Program-made: the position numbers and the translations under genes | Shown here: positions 1 to 8,855 of the stretch, piece after piece | Position numbering within the stretch: position 1 is the stretch's first letter | How the letters are laid out: each line of letters begins with the position of its first letter | The notes under the pieces: model-generated | What the model saw: the letters and a program-made list of their open reading frames with translations, nothing else | Databases searched by the model: none | What the model was told of the DNA's origin: nothing | NCBI RefSeq assembly: GCF_000013645.1 | Contig: NC_007951.1 | Location: forward strand, 2,356,001 to 2,420,000 | Direction: 5' to 3' | DNA from: Paraburkholderia xenovorans LB400 | GTDB taxonomy: Bacteria > Pseudomonadota > Gammaproteobacteria > Burkholderiales > Burkholderiaceae | DNA length: 64,000 nucleotides

Positions 1-1454
1 CCGAGTTTCAGCTCGGACAGATCGCGCACCATCGAATCGACGTTGCTCGCCTGTTCCTGGCGGCGGCGCCCCGCGCGCCGCGCGAGCGGACCATACAGCT
101 CGGTTTCGGTGATGATCGCGATGCCGTCCACGGGCACGGCAAAACCGTTGGCGAGCGGCGCGACGCCCAGCGAAAAACGCGAGTCGCCAAGGAGCCAGTC
201 CTGGAAACTGTCGCTCGATGCCGGTCTCAGATGATTGTCGGCGAGCAGTTGCAACAGCGTTTCGCGCCGGCCCGCGGATTCGGTGGCGAACAGCACGCGG
301 TTCGGCGTGGTGTCGAGATAGGCGCGCAAGGCCGCGACCGGATCTTCCGCGTGACGGTCGATTGCCAGGTTCGGCAATGGAGTCGACCAGCCGCCGCCCG
401 CGTTGGCCGGCAGAGCGAGCCGCGCGAACGGCTTGGCGAGCGTGAAGAAATCTTCGTCCGACAGGAACAGACGCTGCGGCTCGAGAATCGGCCGGTCGCG
501 GTCGTGCGAGAGGAAGTTGTAGCGCTGCTTCGTGTCGTTGGTGAATCGCCGGATCGCCGCGTCGAGATCGCCCACGAATGCCAGTTGCGCGCCTTCGGGC
601 AGGTAATGGAACAGCGTGGCCGTGTCGTCGAAGAAGAGCGGCAGATAATATTCGATGCCCGCGGACGGCACGCTATTGCCGATGTCCTTGTAGATCGAAG
701 CGCGGCTCGGGTCGCCCTCGAAAGTCTCGCGCCAGCGGCTGCGGAATGCGGTGCGCGCGGCTTCGTCGAAGGGGAATTCGCGGCCTGGCAGCAGGCGCAC
801 GTCTTTCACCGGATAGAGGCTGCGCTGCGTGTCCGGGTCGAACGCGCGGATCGAGTCCACCTGGTCGTCGAACAGGTCGATCCGGTAGGGCAACGGCGAG
901 CCCATCGGATAGAGATCGAGCAGCGAGCCGCGCACGCAGTATTCGCCCGGACGCACCACCTGGCTCACGTGCTCATAGCCGGCCAGCGTGAGTTGCGACT
1001 TGAGTTTCGCTTCGTCGAGGCGCTCGCCCTGCGAGAAGGAAAACGTGTAAGCCGCGAGAAACGAGGCGGGCGGCATGCGGTACAGCGCCGTGGTGGCGGG
1101 CACCAGCAGGATGTCGCAACGGCCTTCGCCGAGATCGTGCAGCGTGGCAAGCCGCTCCGAGACCAGATCCTGGTGCGGTGAAAAGGTATCGTAAGGCAGC
1201 GTTTCCCAGTCGGGCAACAGCCGTACGCGGGCCTCGGGCGCAAAGAAGCCGATCTCCTGGGCCAAACGTTGCGCGTCGACAGCGCTTTCGCACACGACCG
1301 CGAGCAGCGGCACCTTCTCGCGATAGGCGAGATGGTAGCGGGCGATCAGCAGCGCGTCGGACGAGCCGTGCGTGCCGTCGAAGGCGAAACGCTGGCCGGC
1401 CTTGACGAGCGCGACGGGCGGGGAGTACTGCGATGATGCGGCGATGTCTGACAT
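1..1454 (-). CDS. mfd: Transcription-repair coupling factor Mfd, N-terminal part (C-terminus beyond window)
   Basis: Reading down from an ATG at 1454 the frame stays open to the window edge, giving about 484 residues that start MSDIAASSQYSPPVALVKAG. The family is roughly 1150 residues, so only the N-terminal UvrB-homology modules are present; the RecG-like translocase half lies outside. The segment LLPDWETLPYDTFSPH at about residues 80-95 is the UvrB/Mfd-type conserved stretch. Mfd displaces RNA polymerase stalled at DNA damage and recruits UvrA. It is divergent from ispD, with 121 bp between the starts. Identity is firm from the conserved N-terminal segment; the truncation is only the window boundary. 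Confidence 0.9.
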   Translation of the reverse strand, partial: MSDIAASSQYSPPVALVKAGQRFAFDGTHGSSDALLIARYHLAYREKVPLLAVVCESAVDAQRLAQEIGFFAPEARVRLLPDWETLPYDTFSPHQDLVSERLATLHDLGEGRCDILLVPATTALYRMPPASFLAAYTFSFSQGERLDEAKLKSQLTLAGYEHVSQVVRPGEYCVRGSLLDLYPMGSPLPYRIDLFDDQVDSIRAFDPDTQRSLYPVKDVRLLPGREFPFDEAARTAFRSRWRETFEGDPSRASIYKDIGNSVPSAGIEYYLPLFFDDTATLFHYLPEGAQLAFVGDLDAAIRRFTNDTKQRYNFLSHDRDRPILEPQRLFLSDEDFFTLAKPFARLALPANAGGGWSTPLPNLAIDRHAEDPVAALRAYLDTTPNRVLFATESAGRRETLLQLLADNHLRPASSDSFQDWLLGDSRFSLGVAPLANGFAVPVDGIAIITETELYGPLARRAGRRRQEQASNVDSMVRDLSELKL

Positions 1455-1575
1455 AGAAGAGAAAAAGCGGCCTCAGGCTCACACGTGACCGGCAAGTTTA
1501 CGCGCGTCGGGGCGTGGATGCGAAGGACCTATTATAAAATCCGTCCTTTACTTTGACTTCGCGGCATCCGCACTC

Positions 1576-2289
1576 GTGACTTCCCGTCTATTTGCCCTGA
1601 TTCCGTGCGCAGGCACCGGCAGCCGTTCCGGCGCCGCGATGCCCAAACAATATCGCACTGTCGCCGGCCGCGACATGTTGCATTTTTCGCTGGCGGCATT
1701 CGACGCCTGCAGCGAGTTTGCGCAAACCCTCGTCGTGATCGCCCCTGATGACGCCCATTTCGACGCGCGCCGCTTCGGCGGCTTGCGTTTTGCCGTGCGC
1801 CGCAGCGGCGGAGCCTCGCGCCAGGCGTCGGTGCTCAATGGCCTGCACGCGCTTGCCGAGTTCGGCGCCCATGACGACGACTGGGTACTCGTGCACGATG
1901 CGGCGCGTCCCGGCATCACGCCTGCGCTGATCCGCACGCTGGTCGGCGCGCTGAAGGACGACACGGTAGGCGGCATCATGGCGTTGCCCGTGGCGGACAC
2001 GCTCAAACGCATCGACGCGAATTCGGCCGACGGCCGGATCGCCCGCACCGAGGCGCGCGACGGCTTGTGGCAGGCGCAGACGCCGCAGATGTTCCGCATC
2101 GGCATGTTGCGCGCGGCGATCCTGCGCGCGCAGGCCGACGGTCACGACCTGACCGACGAAGCGAGCGCGATCGAATGGTTGGGTCACGCGCCGAAACTGG
2201 TGCAGGGCAGCTTGCGCAACTTCAAGGTGACTTATCCGGAAGACTTCGATCTGGCCGAAGCCATTCTGAGCCGGCCAGCGGTTTCGTGA
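1576..2289 (+). CDS. ispD: 2-C-methyl-D-erythritol 4-phosphate cytidylyltransferase
   Basis: The 237-residue product catalyses the third step of the MEP isoprenoid pathway, joining CTP and MEP to give CDP-ME in the cytosol. The N-terminal nucleotide-binding loop ([10 protein letters not shown], residues 10-19, followed by MPKQY) and the segment VLVHDAARP near residue 100 are typical of IspD. Full length for the family. The start is a GTG at 1576; no ATG lies between it and the conserved loop. It is followed 45 bp later by ispF, the usual betaproteobacterial pair, which supports both calls. Confidence 0.96.
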   Translation: MTSRLFALIPCAGTGSRSGAAMPKQYRTVAGRDMLHFSLAAFDACSEFAQTLVVIAPDDAHFDARRFGGLRFAVRRSGGASRQASVLNGLHALAEFGAHDDDWVLVHDAARPGITPALIRTLVGALKDDTVGGIMALPVADTLKRIDANSADGRIARTEARDGLWQAQTPQMFRIGMLRAAILRAQADGHDLTDEASAIEWLGHAPKLVQGSLRNFKVTYPEDFDLAEAILSRPAVS

Positions 2290-2334
2290 CGGGCGACTTC
2301 AAATTTAATGAGCGGACTTGAGGACTTGACGCAT

Positions 2335-2814
2335 ATGGATTTCAGAATTGGGCAAGGGTACGACGTGCATGCGCTGGTGCCGGGACGTCCGTTGATTATC
2401 GGCGGCGTGACGATTCCCTATGAGCGCGGTTTGCTCGGCCATTCGGATGCGGACGTGCTGCTGCACGCCATTACCGACGCCCTGTTCGGCGCCGCCGCGA
2501 TGGGCGACATTGGCCGCCATTTCTCGGATACCGATGCGAAGTTCGCCGGCGCGGATAGCCGGGTTCTGCTGCGCGAATGTTTCGCGCGCGTGACGGCGGC
2601 GGGTTTTTCCATCGCCAACGTGGATAGCAGCGTGGTGGCGCAGGCGCCGAAGCTGGCGCCGCATATCGAGGGCATGCGGGCCAATATCGCCGCCGATCTT
2701 GGTTTGCCGGTCGAGCGCGTCAATGTCAAAGCCAAGACCAACGAGAAGCTCGGCTATCTCGGCCGTGGTGAAGGTATCGAAGCTCAGGCCGCGGTTCTGC
2801 TGATCAGGAACTGA
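2335..2814 (+). CDS. ispF: 2-C-methyl-D-erythritol 2,4-cyclodiphosphate synthase
   Basis: IspF cyclises CDP-ME 2-phosphate to MEcPP with release of CMP, two steps after IspD. The start [14 protein letters not shown] carries the metal-binding DVH motif, and [16 protein letters not shown] supplies the remaining metal-site histidine. The frame opens earlier at an ATG at 2308, but I chose 2335 because it has GAGGA about ten bases upstream and gives 159 residues, the normal length with the conserved motif at the very start. Probably co-transcribed with ispD. Confidence 0.95.
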   Translation: MDFRIGQGYDVHALVPGRPLIIGGVTIPYERGLLGHSDADVLLHAITDALFGAAAMGDIGRHFSDTDAKFAGADSRVLLRECFARVTAAGFSIANVDSSVVAQAPKLAPHIEGMRANIAADLGLPVERVNVKAKTNEKLGYLGRGEGIEAQAAVLLIRN

Positions 2815-2872
2815 GTGGCTCGACAAACGCGCGCAGCGGCGGGAACGGCATTGCACTGCGCGCATTTCGCGA

Positions 2873-3397
2873 TTATTTGCCTTCCGCGGCGATGCACTGC
2901 GCGGTCGCGTTGATCACGGCCGCGATGCGGCCAACGTCGCGCAATTGGGTCGAACTCATACCTTCGGCCACCAGCGTGTCGAAATGTGACTTCACGCAAA
3001 AGTGGCATTTGCCGATGATCGACGCCGCCAACGCATACATCTCGAAGCGCCGCTTGTCCACGCCGCCATGCGACGCATAGGCGTTCATGCGCAGTTGCGC
3101 CGGCTGCGACTTCAAATCCGCGCTGCCCGTCATTTCGATATACGGATACCAGACGTTGTTCATGCCCATCAGCGCAGCGGCGGTCAGCGCGCCATTGGCT
3201 TCTTCCGGGGACAGCACGCCGGCGTTGCGGATCGCGTCGACGATCAGCGTGCTCTTCGCGGCGAATGCCGCGGCTAGCGCCACCCCGACAGCGTCATTTC
3301 CTTCGAGCGACGAGCGCGCAATCGTGCCATCCAGATTCAGCCGGATGTCTTTGGCGTAGTCAGGCACAAGCGCCTTAATCGAAGACAGGAATTCCAT
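2873..3397 (-). CDS. ahpD: Alkyl hydroperoxide reductase AhpD
   Basis: The 174-residue product belongs to the AhpD/carboxymuconolactone decarboxylase fold. The active-site CHFC motif is at Cys131 and Cys134 with His138 after it, and Glu119 matches the proton-relay glutamate of AhpD. In known systems AhpD re-reduces AhpC, handing on electrons through its CxxC. The start has GGAG about eight bases upstream. It lies downstream of ahpC on the same strand, separated by a hairpin with a T-run, so it may be expressed at a lower level by read-through. The partner and motif make the call firm. Confidence 0.95.
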   Translation of the reverse strand: MEFLSSIKALVPDYAKDIRLNLDGTIARSSLEGNDAVGVALAAAFAAKSTLIVDAIRNAGVLSPEEANGALTAAALMGMNNVWYPYIEMTGSADLKSQPAQLRMNAYASHGGVDKRRFEMYALAASIIGKCHFCVKSHFDTLVAEGMSSTQLRDVGRIAAVINATAQCIAAEGK

Positions 3398-3422
3398 TGA
3401 GATCTCCTATAAGGTTGTCGAT

Positions 3423-3460
3423 AAAAAAGCCCGCTGCCTGTTCAAGCTTAGCGGGCTTTT
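3423..3460 (-). terminator. Hairpin terminator or attenuator between ahpC and ahpD
   Basis: An 11-bp inverted repeat (arms 3425-3435 and 3450-3460, core AGCGGGC) is followed on the minus strand by a run of six T. It sits 15 bp past the ahpC stop and 26 bp before ahpD, so it would reduce transcription into ahpD. The structure is seen directly; partial termination is inference. Confidence 0.75.
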
Positions 3461-3475
3461 GACAGACAGCACGGC

Positions 3476-4024
3476 TTAGAGCGTTGCGCCGCCGACTGCA
3501 CGGTTGCAAGGGCACAGTTCGTCCGTTTGCAGGCCGTCGAGAATCCGCAGCACTTCTTCCGGATTGCGGCCGACGTTCAGGTTGTTCACCGATACGTGCT
3601 GGATCGTATTGTCCGGATCGACGATGAAGGTGGCGCGCAGCGCGACGCCGGCTTCCTTGTCGCGCACGCCCAGCTGGTCGATCAGCTCGCCTTTCACGTC
3701 GCCGAACGCGTAGTGGTTCAGCTTGTCCAGGTCCTTGTGCTCACGGCGCCATGCCAGCTTCACGAATTCGTTGTCGACGCTGCCGCCCATCAGCACCGCG
3801 TCGCGTTCTTCGAAATCTTTGGCCAGCTTGGCGAACTCGACGATTTCCGTCGGGCACACGAACGTGAAATCCTTCGGGTAGAAATAGATGATCTTCCACT
3901 TGCCCGGGAACGACTGCTCCGTGATCTCTTCGAACGCCGAGACGCCGTTTTCCTCGTGATGGTTGAAGCCCGGCTTTGCAGCAGTGACGGTGAACGCTTC
4001 GACTTTATCGCCAACGGTTTTCAT
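3476..4024 (-). CDS. ahpC: Peroxiredoxin AhpC (2-Cys, mycobacterial AhpC-like type)
   Basis: This 182-residue peroxiredoxin reduces hydrogen peroxide, organic hydroperoxides and peroxynitrite. The peroxidatic cysteine is Cys57 in the motif DFTFVCPTE, and the C-terminus carries CPC (Cys171, Cys173), the double resolving-cysteine arrangement of AhpC proteins that use AhpD as reductant. The adjacent ahpD agrees with this. The start has AAGGAG seven bases upstream. An OxyR-like palindromic element lies about 90-120 bp upstream of the start codon, suggesting peroxide induction. Confidence 0.96.
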   Translation of the reverse strand: MKTVGDKVEAFTVTAAKPGFNHHEENGVSAFEEITEQSFPGKWKIIYFYPKDFTFVCPTEIVEFAKLAKDFEERDAVLMGGSVDNEFVKLAWRREHKDLDKLNHYAFGDVKGELIDQLGVRDKEAGVALRATFIVDPDNTIQHVSVNNLNVGRNPEEVLRILDGLQTDELCPCNRAVGGATL

Positions 4025-4109
4025 GCGAATGCTCCTTCGTGTGTTGGAAAAACAGCATGTTGAGGCTACCAGCTCGTCCTGACGAGCGCGTTACGCGTGA
4101 TTCACTATA

Positions 4110-4146
4110 ACTCTATTAAACTATTAATCCAATAGTTTTTAACTAA
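4110..4146 (-). promoter_or_regulatory. Candidate OxyR binding site upstream of ahpC
   Basis: CTAT (4121-4124), seven bases, ATAG (4132-4135), seven bases, then CTAA (4143-4146) follow the spaced-tetranucleotide pattern known for OxyR (ATAG-N7-CTAT repeated). Two elements match exactly and one at three of four positions; the fourth outer element (4110-4113) is poor. Its place upstream of ahpC fits OxyR control. Found by eye only. Confidence 0.4.
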
Positions 4147-4209
4147 ATACCGGGATAGTTATTATTCAACGCGACAGGCTGTCGCAGCAGGGCGGTGAGC
4201 CGGTTTCGG

Positions 4210-5559
4210 TCAGACGCCCTTGGCCAGCGGAAATTCGATGGTGACTTCGAGTCCCGGTCCTGGCGTGCGATTGCGCAAGCGCAACGCGCCGCGGTAACGA
4301 CCCACCAGCCGCTGGACGATGGCCATGCCAAGGCCCGTGCCGTTCGCCTGGGTACGCGCCGAATTCACACGATAGAACGGCCGCGTGACAAGCGCCAGTT
4401 GGTCTTCCGGAATGCCGGGCCCTTCGTCGACCACGGACAGTTCGACCCGCGAGTGCGACACGCGCGTTTCGAGGATCACGTGCGGAATGCCGTCGCCGTC
4501 GCTCAAGCCATACTTGCGCGCGTTTTCCAGCAGATTGCCGACCACCCGCCGCATGTCGGTCTCGTCCGCCTCGATCACCGCCGACGGCGCGAGCCGCGTA
4601 ATCAGCCGCATGCTGTCTTCGCTCTGCATGCGCGCGGCCAGTTCTCCTGCGATCACGGAAAGGTCGACAGGTTCCGGCACGCGCTGCACCGGCCGCGCGT
4701 AATCGAGAAACCGGCCGATGATCATGTCCATCTGCTCGATGTCGTCGACCATCGCGTCTTTGGTGGCCTGATCCGACGGACTCATTTCGGTCTCGAGACG
4801 CAGTCGCGCGAGCGGGGTGCGCAGATCGTGCGAGATGCCCGCGAGCATCAGCGCGCGGTCGGCCTCGAGCTGTTCGAGGTCCTGCACCATCTGGTTGAAA
4901 CTGCGATTGGTTTCCGCGGCCACGCCCATGCCGCGCTCGGGCAGCGGCTCCGGCGACTGCCCCGAGCCGACTTTGCGCGCGGCCATAGCAAGACGCGCGA
5001 ACGGACGGTTCACCAGACTCGTGATGAACGCCGCGCCGAACAGCGAGAGCGCCAGCGCGAACACGCCCCAGCCGGCCCATTGCAAACCGGTGGCGTTGTC
5101 GAGTTGATCGCGGTCGAGCGCGACCCAGTAGTCGTCGTCGTCGATCTTGAAGCTGATCCACACGCCGGGGATGTCGTTCACGCTCTGCGCAATTACGGTG
5201 TCGTCGCCGAGGCGGCCGCGAATGTCGTGTTCGATCAGCCGGTTCAGCGATTCGTCGGGTTGCAGTTTGTACTTGTCGGTGGTTTCGCGCGGGTACACGC
5301 GCACCCCTTCATTGCTTTCCAGATCCTGCAGCAGTGCGCGCCGCAGGTCGGGATCGGAATAGAGGAGTGCGGTACGCGTGAGCTTGACGATGGCGACGAG
5401 CTGCAACGCCACGCGCTGCGCGCGCGGCTCGCGTTCGATCACCCGAAAGCTCTGGAACCACGCGGCGAGACTGACTGCGATCAACAGCGCGATCAACAGA
5501 AAGGTCCGCCAGAAAAGGCCGCCGAACGCGAGCGTCAGGAGGCGCCGGTCGATCCGCAT
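4210..5559 (-). CDS. envZ: EnvZ-like sensor histidine kinase
   Basis: The 449-residue protein has an N-terminal membrane segment (about residues 13-34), a periplasmic stretch, a second membrane segment (about 161-184), a HAMP region, then the phospho-acceptor box GISHDLRTPLARLRLETEM with His244. The C-terminal ATPase domain shows the N-box (NLLENARKYG), G1 (VDEGPGIP) and G2 (GTGLGMAIV). His-box wording and size match EnvZ. The ompR gene lies 101 bp upstream on the same strand, giving a standard ompR-envZ operon that senses envelope or osmotic conditions. The signal sensed here is not known from sequence. Confidence 0.92.
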   Translation of the reverse strand: MRIDRRLLTLAFGGLFWRTFLLIALLIAVSLAAWFQSFRVIEREPRAQRVALQLVAIVKLTRTALLYSDPDLRRALLQDLESNEGVRVYPRETTDKYKLQPDESLNRLIEHDIRGRLGDDTVIAQSVNDIPGVWISFKIDDDDYWVALDRDQLDNATGLQWAGWGVFALALSLFGAAFITSLVNRPFARLAMAARKVGSGQSPEPLPERGMGVAAETNRSFNQMVQDLEQLEADRALMLAGISHDLRTPLARLRLETEMSPSDQATKDAMVDDIEQMDMIIGRFLDYARPVQRVPEPVDLSVIAGELAARMQSEDSMRLITRLAPSAVIEADETDMRRVVGNLLENARKYGLSDGDGIPHVILETRVSHSRVELSVVDEGPGIPEDQLALVTRPFYRVNSARTQANGTGLGMAIVQRLVGRYRGALRLRNRTPGPGLEVTIEFPLAKGV

Positions 5560-5660
5560 GGGCCCTTCTTATCTGAAATCAAAGCAGGCAATGGCTTTGC
5601 ATCGGACCAGAGTAAGCGCTGAAGCGCCAACTCTGATCGACACTCGAGGCGAGAACAAAC

Positions 5661-6395
5661 TCAGGCTGCACCGTCGGGGATGAACACGTAGCCCAGACCC
5701 CACACCGTCTGGATGAAACGCGGGCTGCCCGGATCCGGCTCGATCAGCTTGCGCAGACGCGAAATCTGCACGTCGAGACTGCGGTCGAACACTTCGTACT
5801 CACGGCCGCGCGCGAGCTCCATGAGCTTTTCACGCGACAGCGGCTGGCGCGGATGACGTGCGAACACCTTGAGCACCGAGAACTCGCCCGTAGTGAGCGG
5901 AATTTCCTGGCCGGCCTTGGTGAGTGTCCGGGTGGCGAGATTCAGCGCGAACTCGCCGAACTCGAATACCTCGGTTGTTTCGGACGGTGCGCCCGGCAAC
6001 TCCGAAGGGGACTGGCGGCGCAGCACCGCGTGGATTCGCGCAACCAGTTCGCGCGGATTGAACGGCTTGGGCAGATAGTCGTCAGCGCCCATTTCGAGGC
6101 CGACGATACGATCGACGTCTTCACCCTTGGCCGTCAGCATGATGATCGGTGTACGGTCGTTGCTGCCGCGCAGGCGGCGGCAGATCGACAGGCCGTCTTC
6201 GCCGGGCAGCATCAGATCGAGCACCAGCAGATCGAAGCGCTCACGCACCCAGAGTTTGTTCATGGAGGGTGCATTTTCGGCGACATAGACATTGAAGCCC
6301 TGTTCACCGAGGTAGCGGCGCAGCAGATCGCGCAGGCGCGGATCGTCGTCGACGACGAGGATTTTCGAAGGGTTTTTGGTTTCCATGGTCGGCAT
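5661..6395 (-). CDS. ompR: OmpR-family response regulator
   Basis: The 244-residue regulator has a receiver domain with acidic pocket DDD (residues 16-18), phospho-acceptor Asp60 in LVLDLMLPGEDG and Lys in LPKPFN, followed by a winged-helix DNA-binding domain ending in the FIQTVWGLGYVF signature. The LDLMLPGEDGLSICRRLR stretch is characteristic of OmpR itself. It is first in the operon with the EnvZ-like kinase. A start at the fourth residue (METKN, 6386) is also possible. Phased GTTAC repeats lie 36-65 bp upstream and may be an autoregulatory OmpR site. Confidence 0.94.
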   Translation of the reverse strand: MPTMETKNPSKILVVDDDPRLRDLLRRYLGEQGFNVYVAENAPSMNKLWVRERFDLLVLDLMLPGEDGLSICRRLRGSNDRTPIIMLTAKGEDVDRIVGLEMGADDYLPKPFNPRELVARIHAVLRRQSPSELPGAPSETTEVFEFGEFALNLATRTLTKAGQEIPLTTGEFSVLKVFARHPRQPLSREKLMELARGREYEVFDRSLDVQISRLRKLIEPDPGSPRFIQTVWGLGYVFIPDGAA

Positions 6396-6430
6396 CTTAG
6401 CGCGATTAGAAAGGGGTGCGCGTTTGCATC

Positions 6431-6464
6431 GTTTACTGGGTTACAGTCAGTTACAAAATTTACC
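6431..6464 (-). promoter_or_regulatory. Phased GTTAC repeats upstream of ompR, candidate OmpR boxes
   Basis: On the plus strand GTTTAC (6431), GTTACA (6440), GTTACA (6450) and TTTAC (6459) recur at 9-10 bp steps; read on the minus strand this is TGTAAC repeated with a 10-bp period. OmpR is known to bind tandem 10-bp half-sites containing GnAAC. The location just upstream of ompR suggests autoregulation. Inference by eye. Confidence 0.35.
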
Positions 6465-6623
6465 CGCACTGTGGCACGGCGTAAAGCGGGGGCAGGTAGA
6501 CTCCTTTACTGAATGCGGCTGTTCGGTGGATACTCACTCGAATAAAACTCTCGTACCCGGCCCGTTACCGGGGTTTGTATACGCATTTGAGGTAGCCGGT
6601 TGCCGCGCCACGAAGGGAACAAC

Positions 6624-6944
6624 ATGAAGGGAGGGGTTTGGCCGAATGTGCGCCTAAGCGTTATTGCACTGGCGGTTGCCGGTACGCTTGCAGGCTCACT
6701 GGGACCAACGCTCGCCCATGCCCAGCCTTCCGCCGACAGAGCTGCGAGCGAGCATGCGCCGAGGCCGGGCAAGCCGAAACGCCGCGACCCGGCTCCCGAA
6801 CGTCCCGCATCAGACGCAATCTTGCGCACCGCAGTTCCCCCCGATCTCGATCAACGCCGTCGTGATGGCCATATGACGCCCGACGAACGGCGCCTGTTAC
6901 GGCAGCACATTGAAGACGCCGTCCGCGAACTCTACAAGCGGTAG
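6624..6944 (+). CDS. Small exported protein of unknown function
   Basis: The 106-residue product begins with a signal peptide (about residues 1-34, ending AHAQP), then a charged, proline-rich linker (RPGKPKRRDPAPERP) and a C-terminal helix-forming segment rich in Arg and Glu (MTPDERRLLRQHIEDAVRELYKR). No catalytic motif is seen. I chose the ATG at 6624 over a TTG at 6600 because GAAGGGA precedes it and the signal peptide then starts at once. It lies 180 bp ahead of the DUF1800-DUF1501 pair on the same strand and may belong with it. Function unknown. Confidence 0.75.
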   Translation: MKGGVWPNVRLSVIALAVAGTLAGSLGPTLAHAQPSADRAASEHAPRPGKPKRRDPAPERPASDAILRTAVPPDLDQRRRDGHMTPDERRLLRQHIEDAVRELYKR

Positions 6945-7124
6945 CCATTTTCGTGCCCGCCCCGGCACGTGTTCCGCGTCTGTGCCCTGTGCGTGAAAGA
7001 ATTCGTTGCACTTCCAGGGGCAACCTCCCGTCCCGTCTGCCGTTGAATATCAATGCGAAACGCGTTGTGCACGCGTGGCACGCCCAAATGCCTGTTCCAT
7101 GACTCCCGTCAATTCGGATCACCG

Positions 7125-8762
7125 ATGATGAGATTGCTCACACGTGGTAATTGCCGCCGCCGGTTCGCAGTATCGGCCATTGCTCTGGCGGTCGTGACGA
7201 TCGGTCTGCCGGCCGCCGCGATGCAGTCGGGCGCACTGCATGTCAGGCACAACAGACACCATGCGCTGCCCGCTGACGGAAGCGCGGCTTCAGAGGGCGA
7301 ACAGCGCCTTCTCGATGCAGACGACGCGCGCTTTTTCCTGACCCGCATCGGCTTCGCGCCGGATAGCGGCGAGCTCGCCCAATACACCGGACTCACGCGT
7401 GAGCAGGCTGTCGACAAAGTACTCGCGAGTGCACGCACCGAGGCGGTTACGCCGTTACCCGACTGGGTCCTCGAACCGATTCCGACACGCCAGACGCGCA
7501 AGGCCTGGACCGACGATCAGCGTCGCGAAGCGCAGCGATTGCGCGGACAGCGCTACGAGTCATTGCGCGGGTGGTGGGTGCGCGAGATGCTGGTTACGCC
7601 GTCGCCGCTCACCGAGCGCATGACGCTGTTCTGGCATAACCATTTCACCTCGGGTCAGGACAAGGTGCAGTACCCGCAGCAGATGGCGCAGCAGAACATG
7701 CTGCTGCGCCGGGACGCGCTCGGCAACTTCGGCGAGCTCCTGCACGACATCGCGAAAGATCCCGCCATGCTGCAATACCTCGATGGCGCGAGCAATCGAA
7801 AGGGCAAGCCCAACGAAAATTTCGCCCGTGAGGTGATGGAACTGTTCACGCTTGGCGAAGGGCATTACACCCAGCGTGATGTGGCGGAGGCCGCGCGTGC
7901 CTACACCGGATGGAGTCTCGACCCGGACACGCAGGCCTACGTATGGCGGCCCAACCAGCATGACGACGGCGAGAAGACGGTGTTTGGTGAGAGCGGGCCG
8001 TTCAACGGCGATCAGGTGCTCGATATCCTGCTCGCGCGGCCGGAAACCGCCAGCTTCGTGACTACCGGATTGTGGCGCGAATTCGTCTCGGATACGCCGG
8101 ACCCGTCGAGCATCGCGCCGATCGCGGCGCGGTTCCGCGCGAGCCACTACGATATCAAGGTCGCGTTGCGCGGCATTTTCCTAAGCGACGCATTCTGGGA
8201 CGACGGCGATCGCGGCGTCCTCGTAAAGTCGCCGGCCGAGTTCGTGGTCGGCACGCTGCGCGCGTTCGACATCGGCTACGACAACACCGCGCCGTTCGCC
8301 TCGCAAATCCGCACGCTCGGCGAGAATCTGTTTTATCCGCCGAACGTCAAAGGGTGGCCCGGCGGTACGACATGGATCAACAGTTCCACGCTGCTCGCCC
8401 GCAAGCAATTCGTCGAGCAGCTGTTCCGCGCGACCGAGGCTGCCGGTCCACGGCGCACGGCGACTCCGGCGAACGCGAGGATCGCCGCAAGCGGCACGTC
8501 GCCCGACATGCAGACGGGCGCGCCGCTGCAACGCGCAATCGCCCATGCGGGTCAAGGCGGCAAAGGTGGCGTACGCTTCGACATTGGCGCATGGCTCGCG
8601 CACTACAACACCGCGCCCACGGCAAGGCCCGGATTGTCGGCCGAGTTGCAGATGCAGCACGCGGTCTTGCCGCTCACGCCGGTGGACGCGATCGAAACCG
8701 ATTCGACCGCGGGCGCCTACCTGGAAGCGTTGTTGATGGACCCGGCTTATCAACTGAAGTGA
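7125..8762 (+). CDS. DUF1800 family exported protein
   Basis: The 545-residue protein has an arginine-rich N-terminus and a hydrophobic signal segment (about residues 10-32, ending AAAM), then the typical DUF1800 start (ARFFLTRIGFAPDSGELAQY). Later stretches such as MTLFWHNHFTS and NENFAREVMELFTLGEGHYTQ are family signatures. The molecular role of DUF1800 is not established; it is normally encoded beside a DUF1501 protein, as here. The frame extends back to 7053, but ATG 7125 puts the signal peptide at the N-terminus. Ribosome site weak. Confidence 0.88.
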   Translation: MMRLLTRGNCRRRFAVSAIALAVVTIGLPAAAMQSGALHVRHNRHHALPADGSAASEGEQRLLDADDARFFLTRIGFAPDSGELAQYTGLTREQAVDKVLASARTEAVTPLPDWVLEPIPTRQTRKAWTDDQRREAQRLRGQRYESLRGWWVREMLVTPSPLTERMTLFWHNHFTSGQDKVQYPQQMAQQNMLLRRDALGNFGELLHDIAKDPAMLQYLDGASNRKGKPNENFAREVMELFTLGEGHYTQRDVAEAARAYTGWSLDPDTQAYVWRPNQHDDGEKTVFGESGPFNGDQVLDILLARPETASFVTTGLWREFVSDTPDPSSIAPIAARFRASHYDIKVALRGIFLSDAFWDDGDRGVLVKSPAEFVVGTLRAFDIGYDNTAPFASQIRTLGENLFYPPNVKGWPGGTTWINSSTLLARKQFVEQLFRATEAAGPRRTATPANARIAASGTSPDMQTGAPLQRAIAHAGQGGKGGVRFDIGAWLAHYNTAPTARPGLSAELQMQHAVLPLTPVDAIETDSTAGAYLEALLMDPAYQLK

Positions 8763-8855
8763 GCAGCCGGATCAAGCACGCGTCAACGCGGCGCAAATGA
8801 ACCTGACTGTGGACAGCGTCACGATTCGCGCCGTGACAATCGAACGAGGTGCAGC

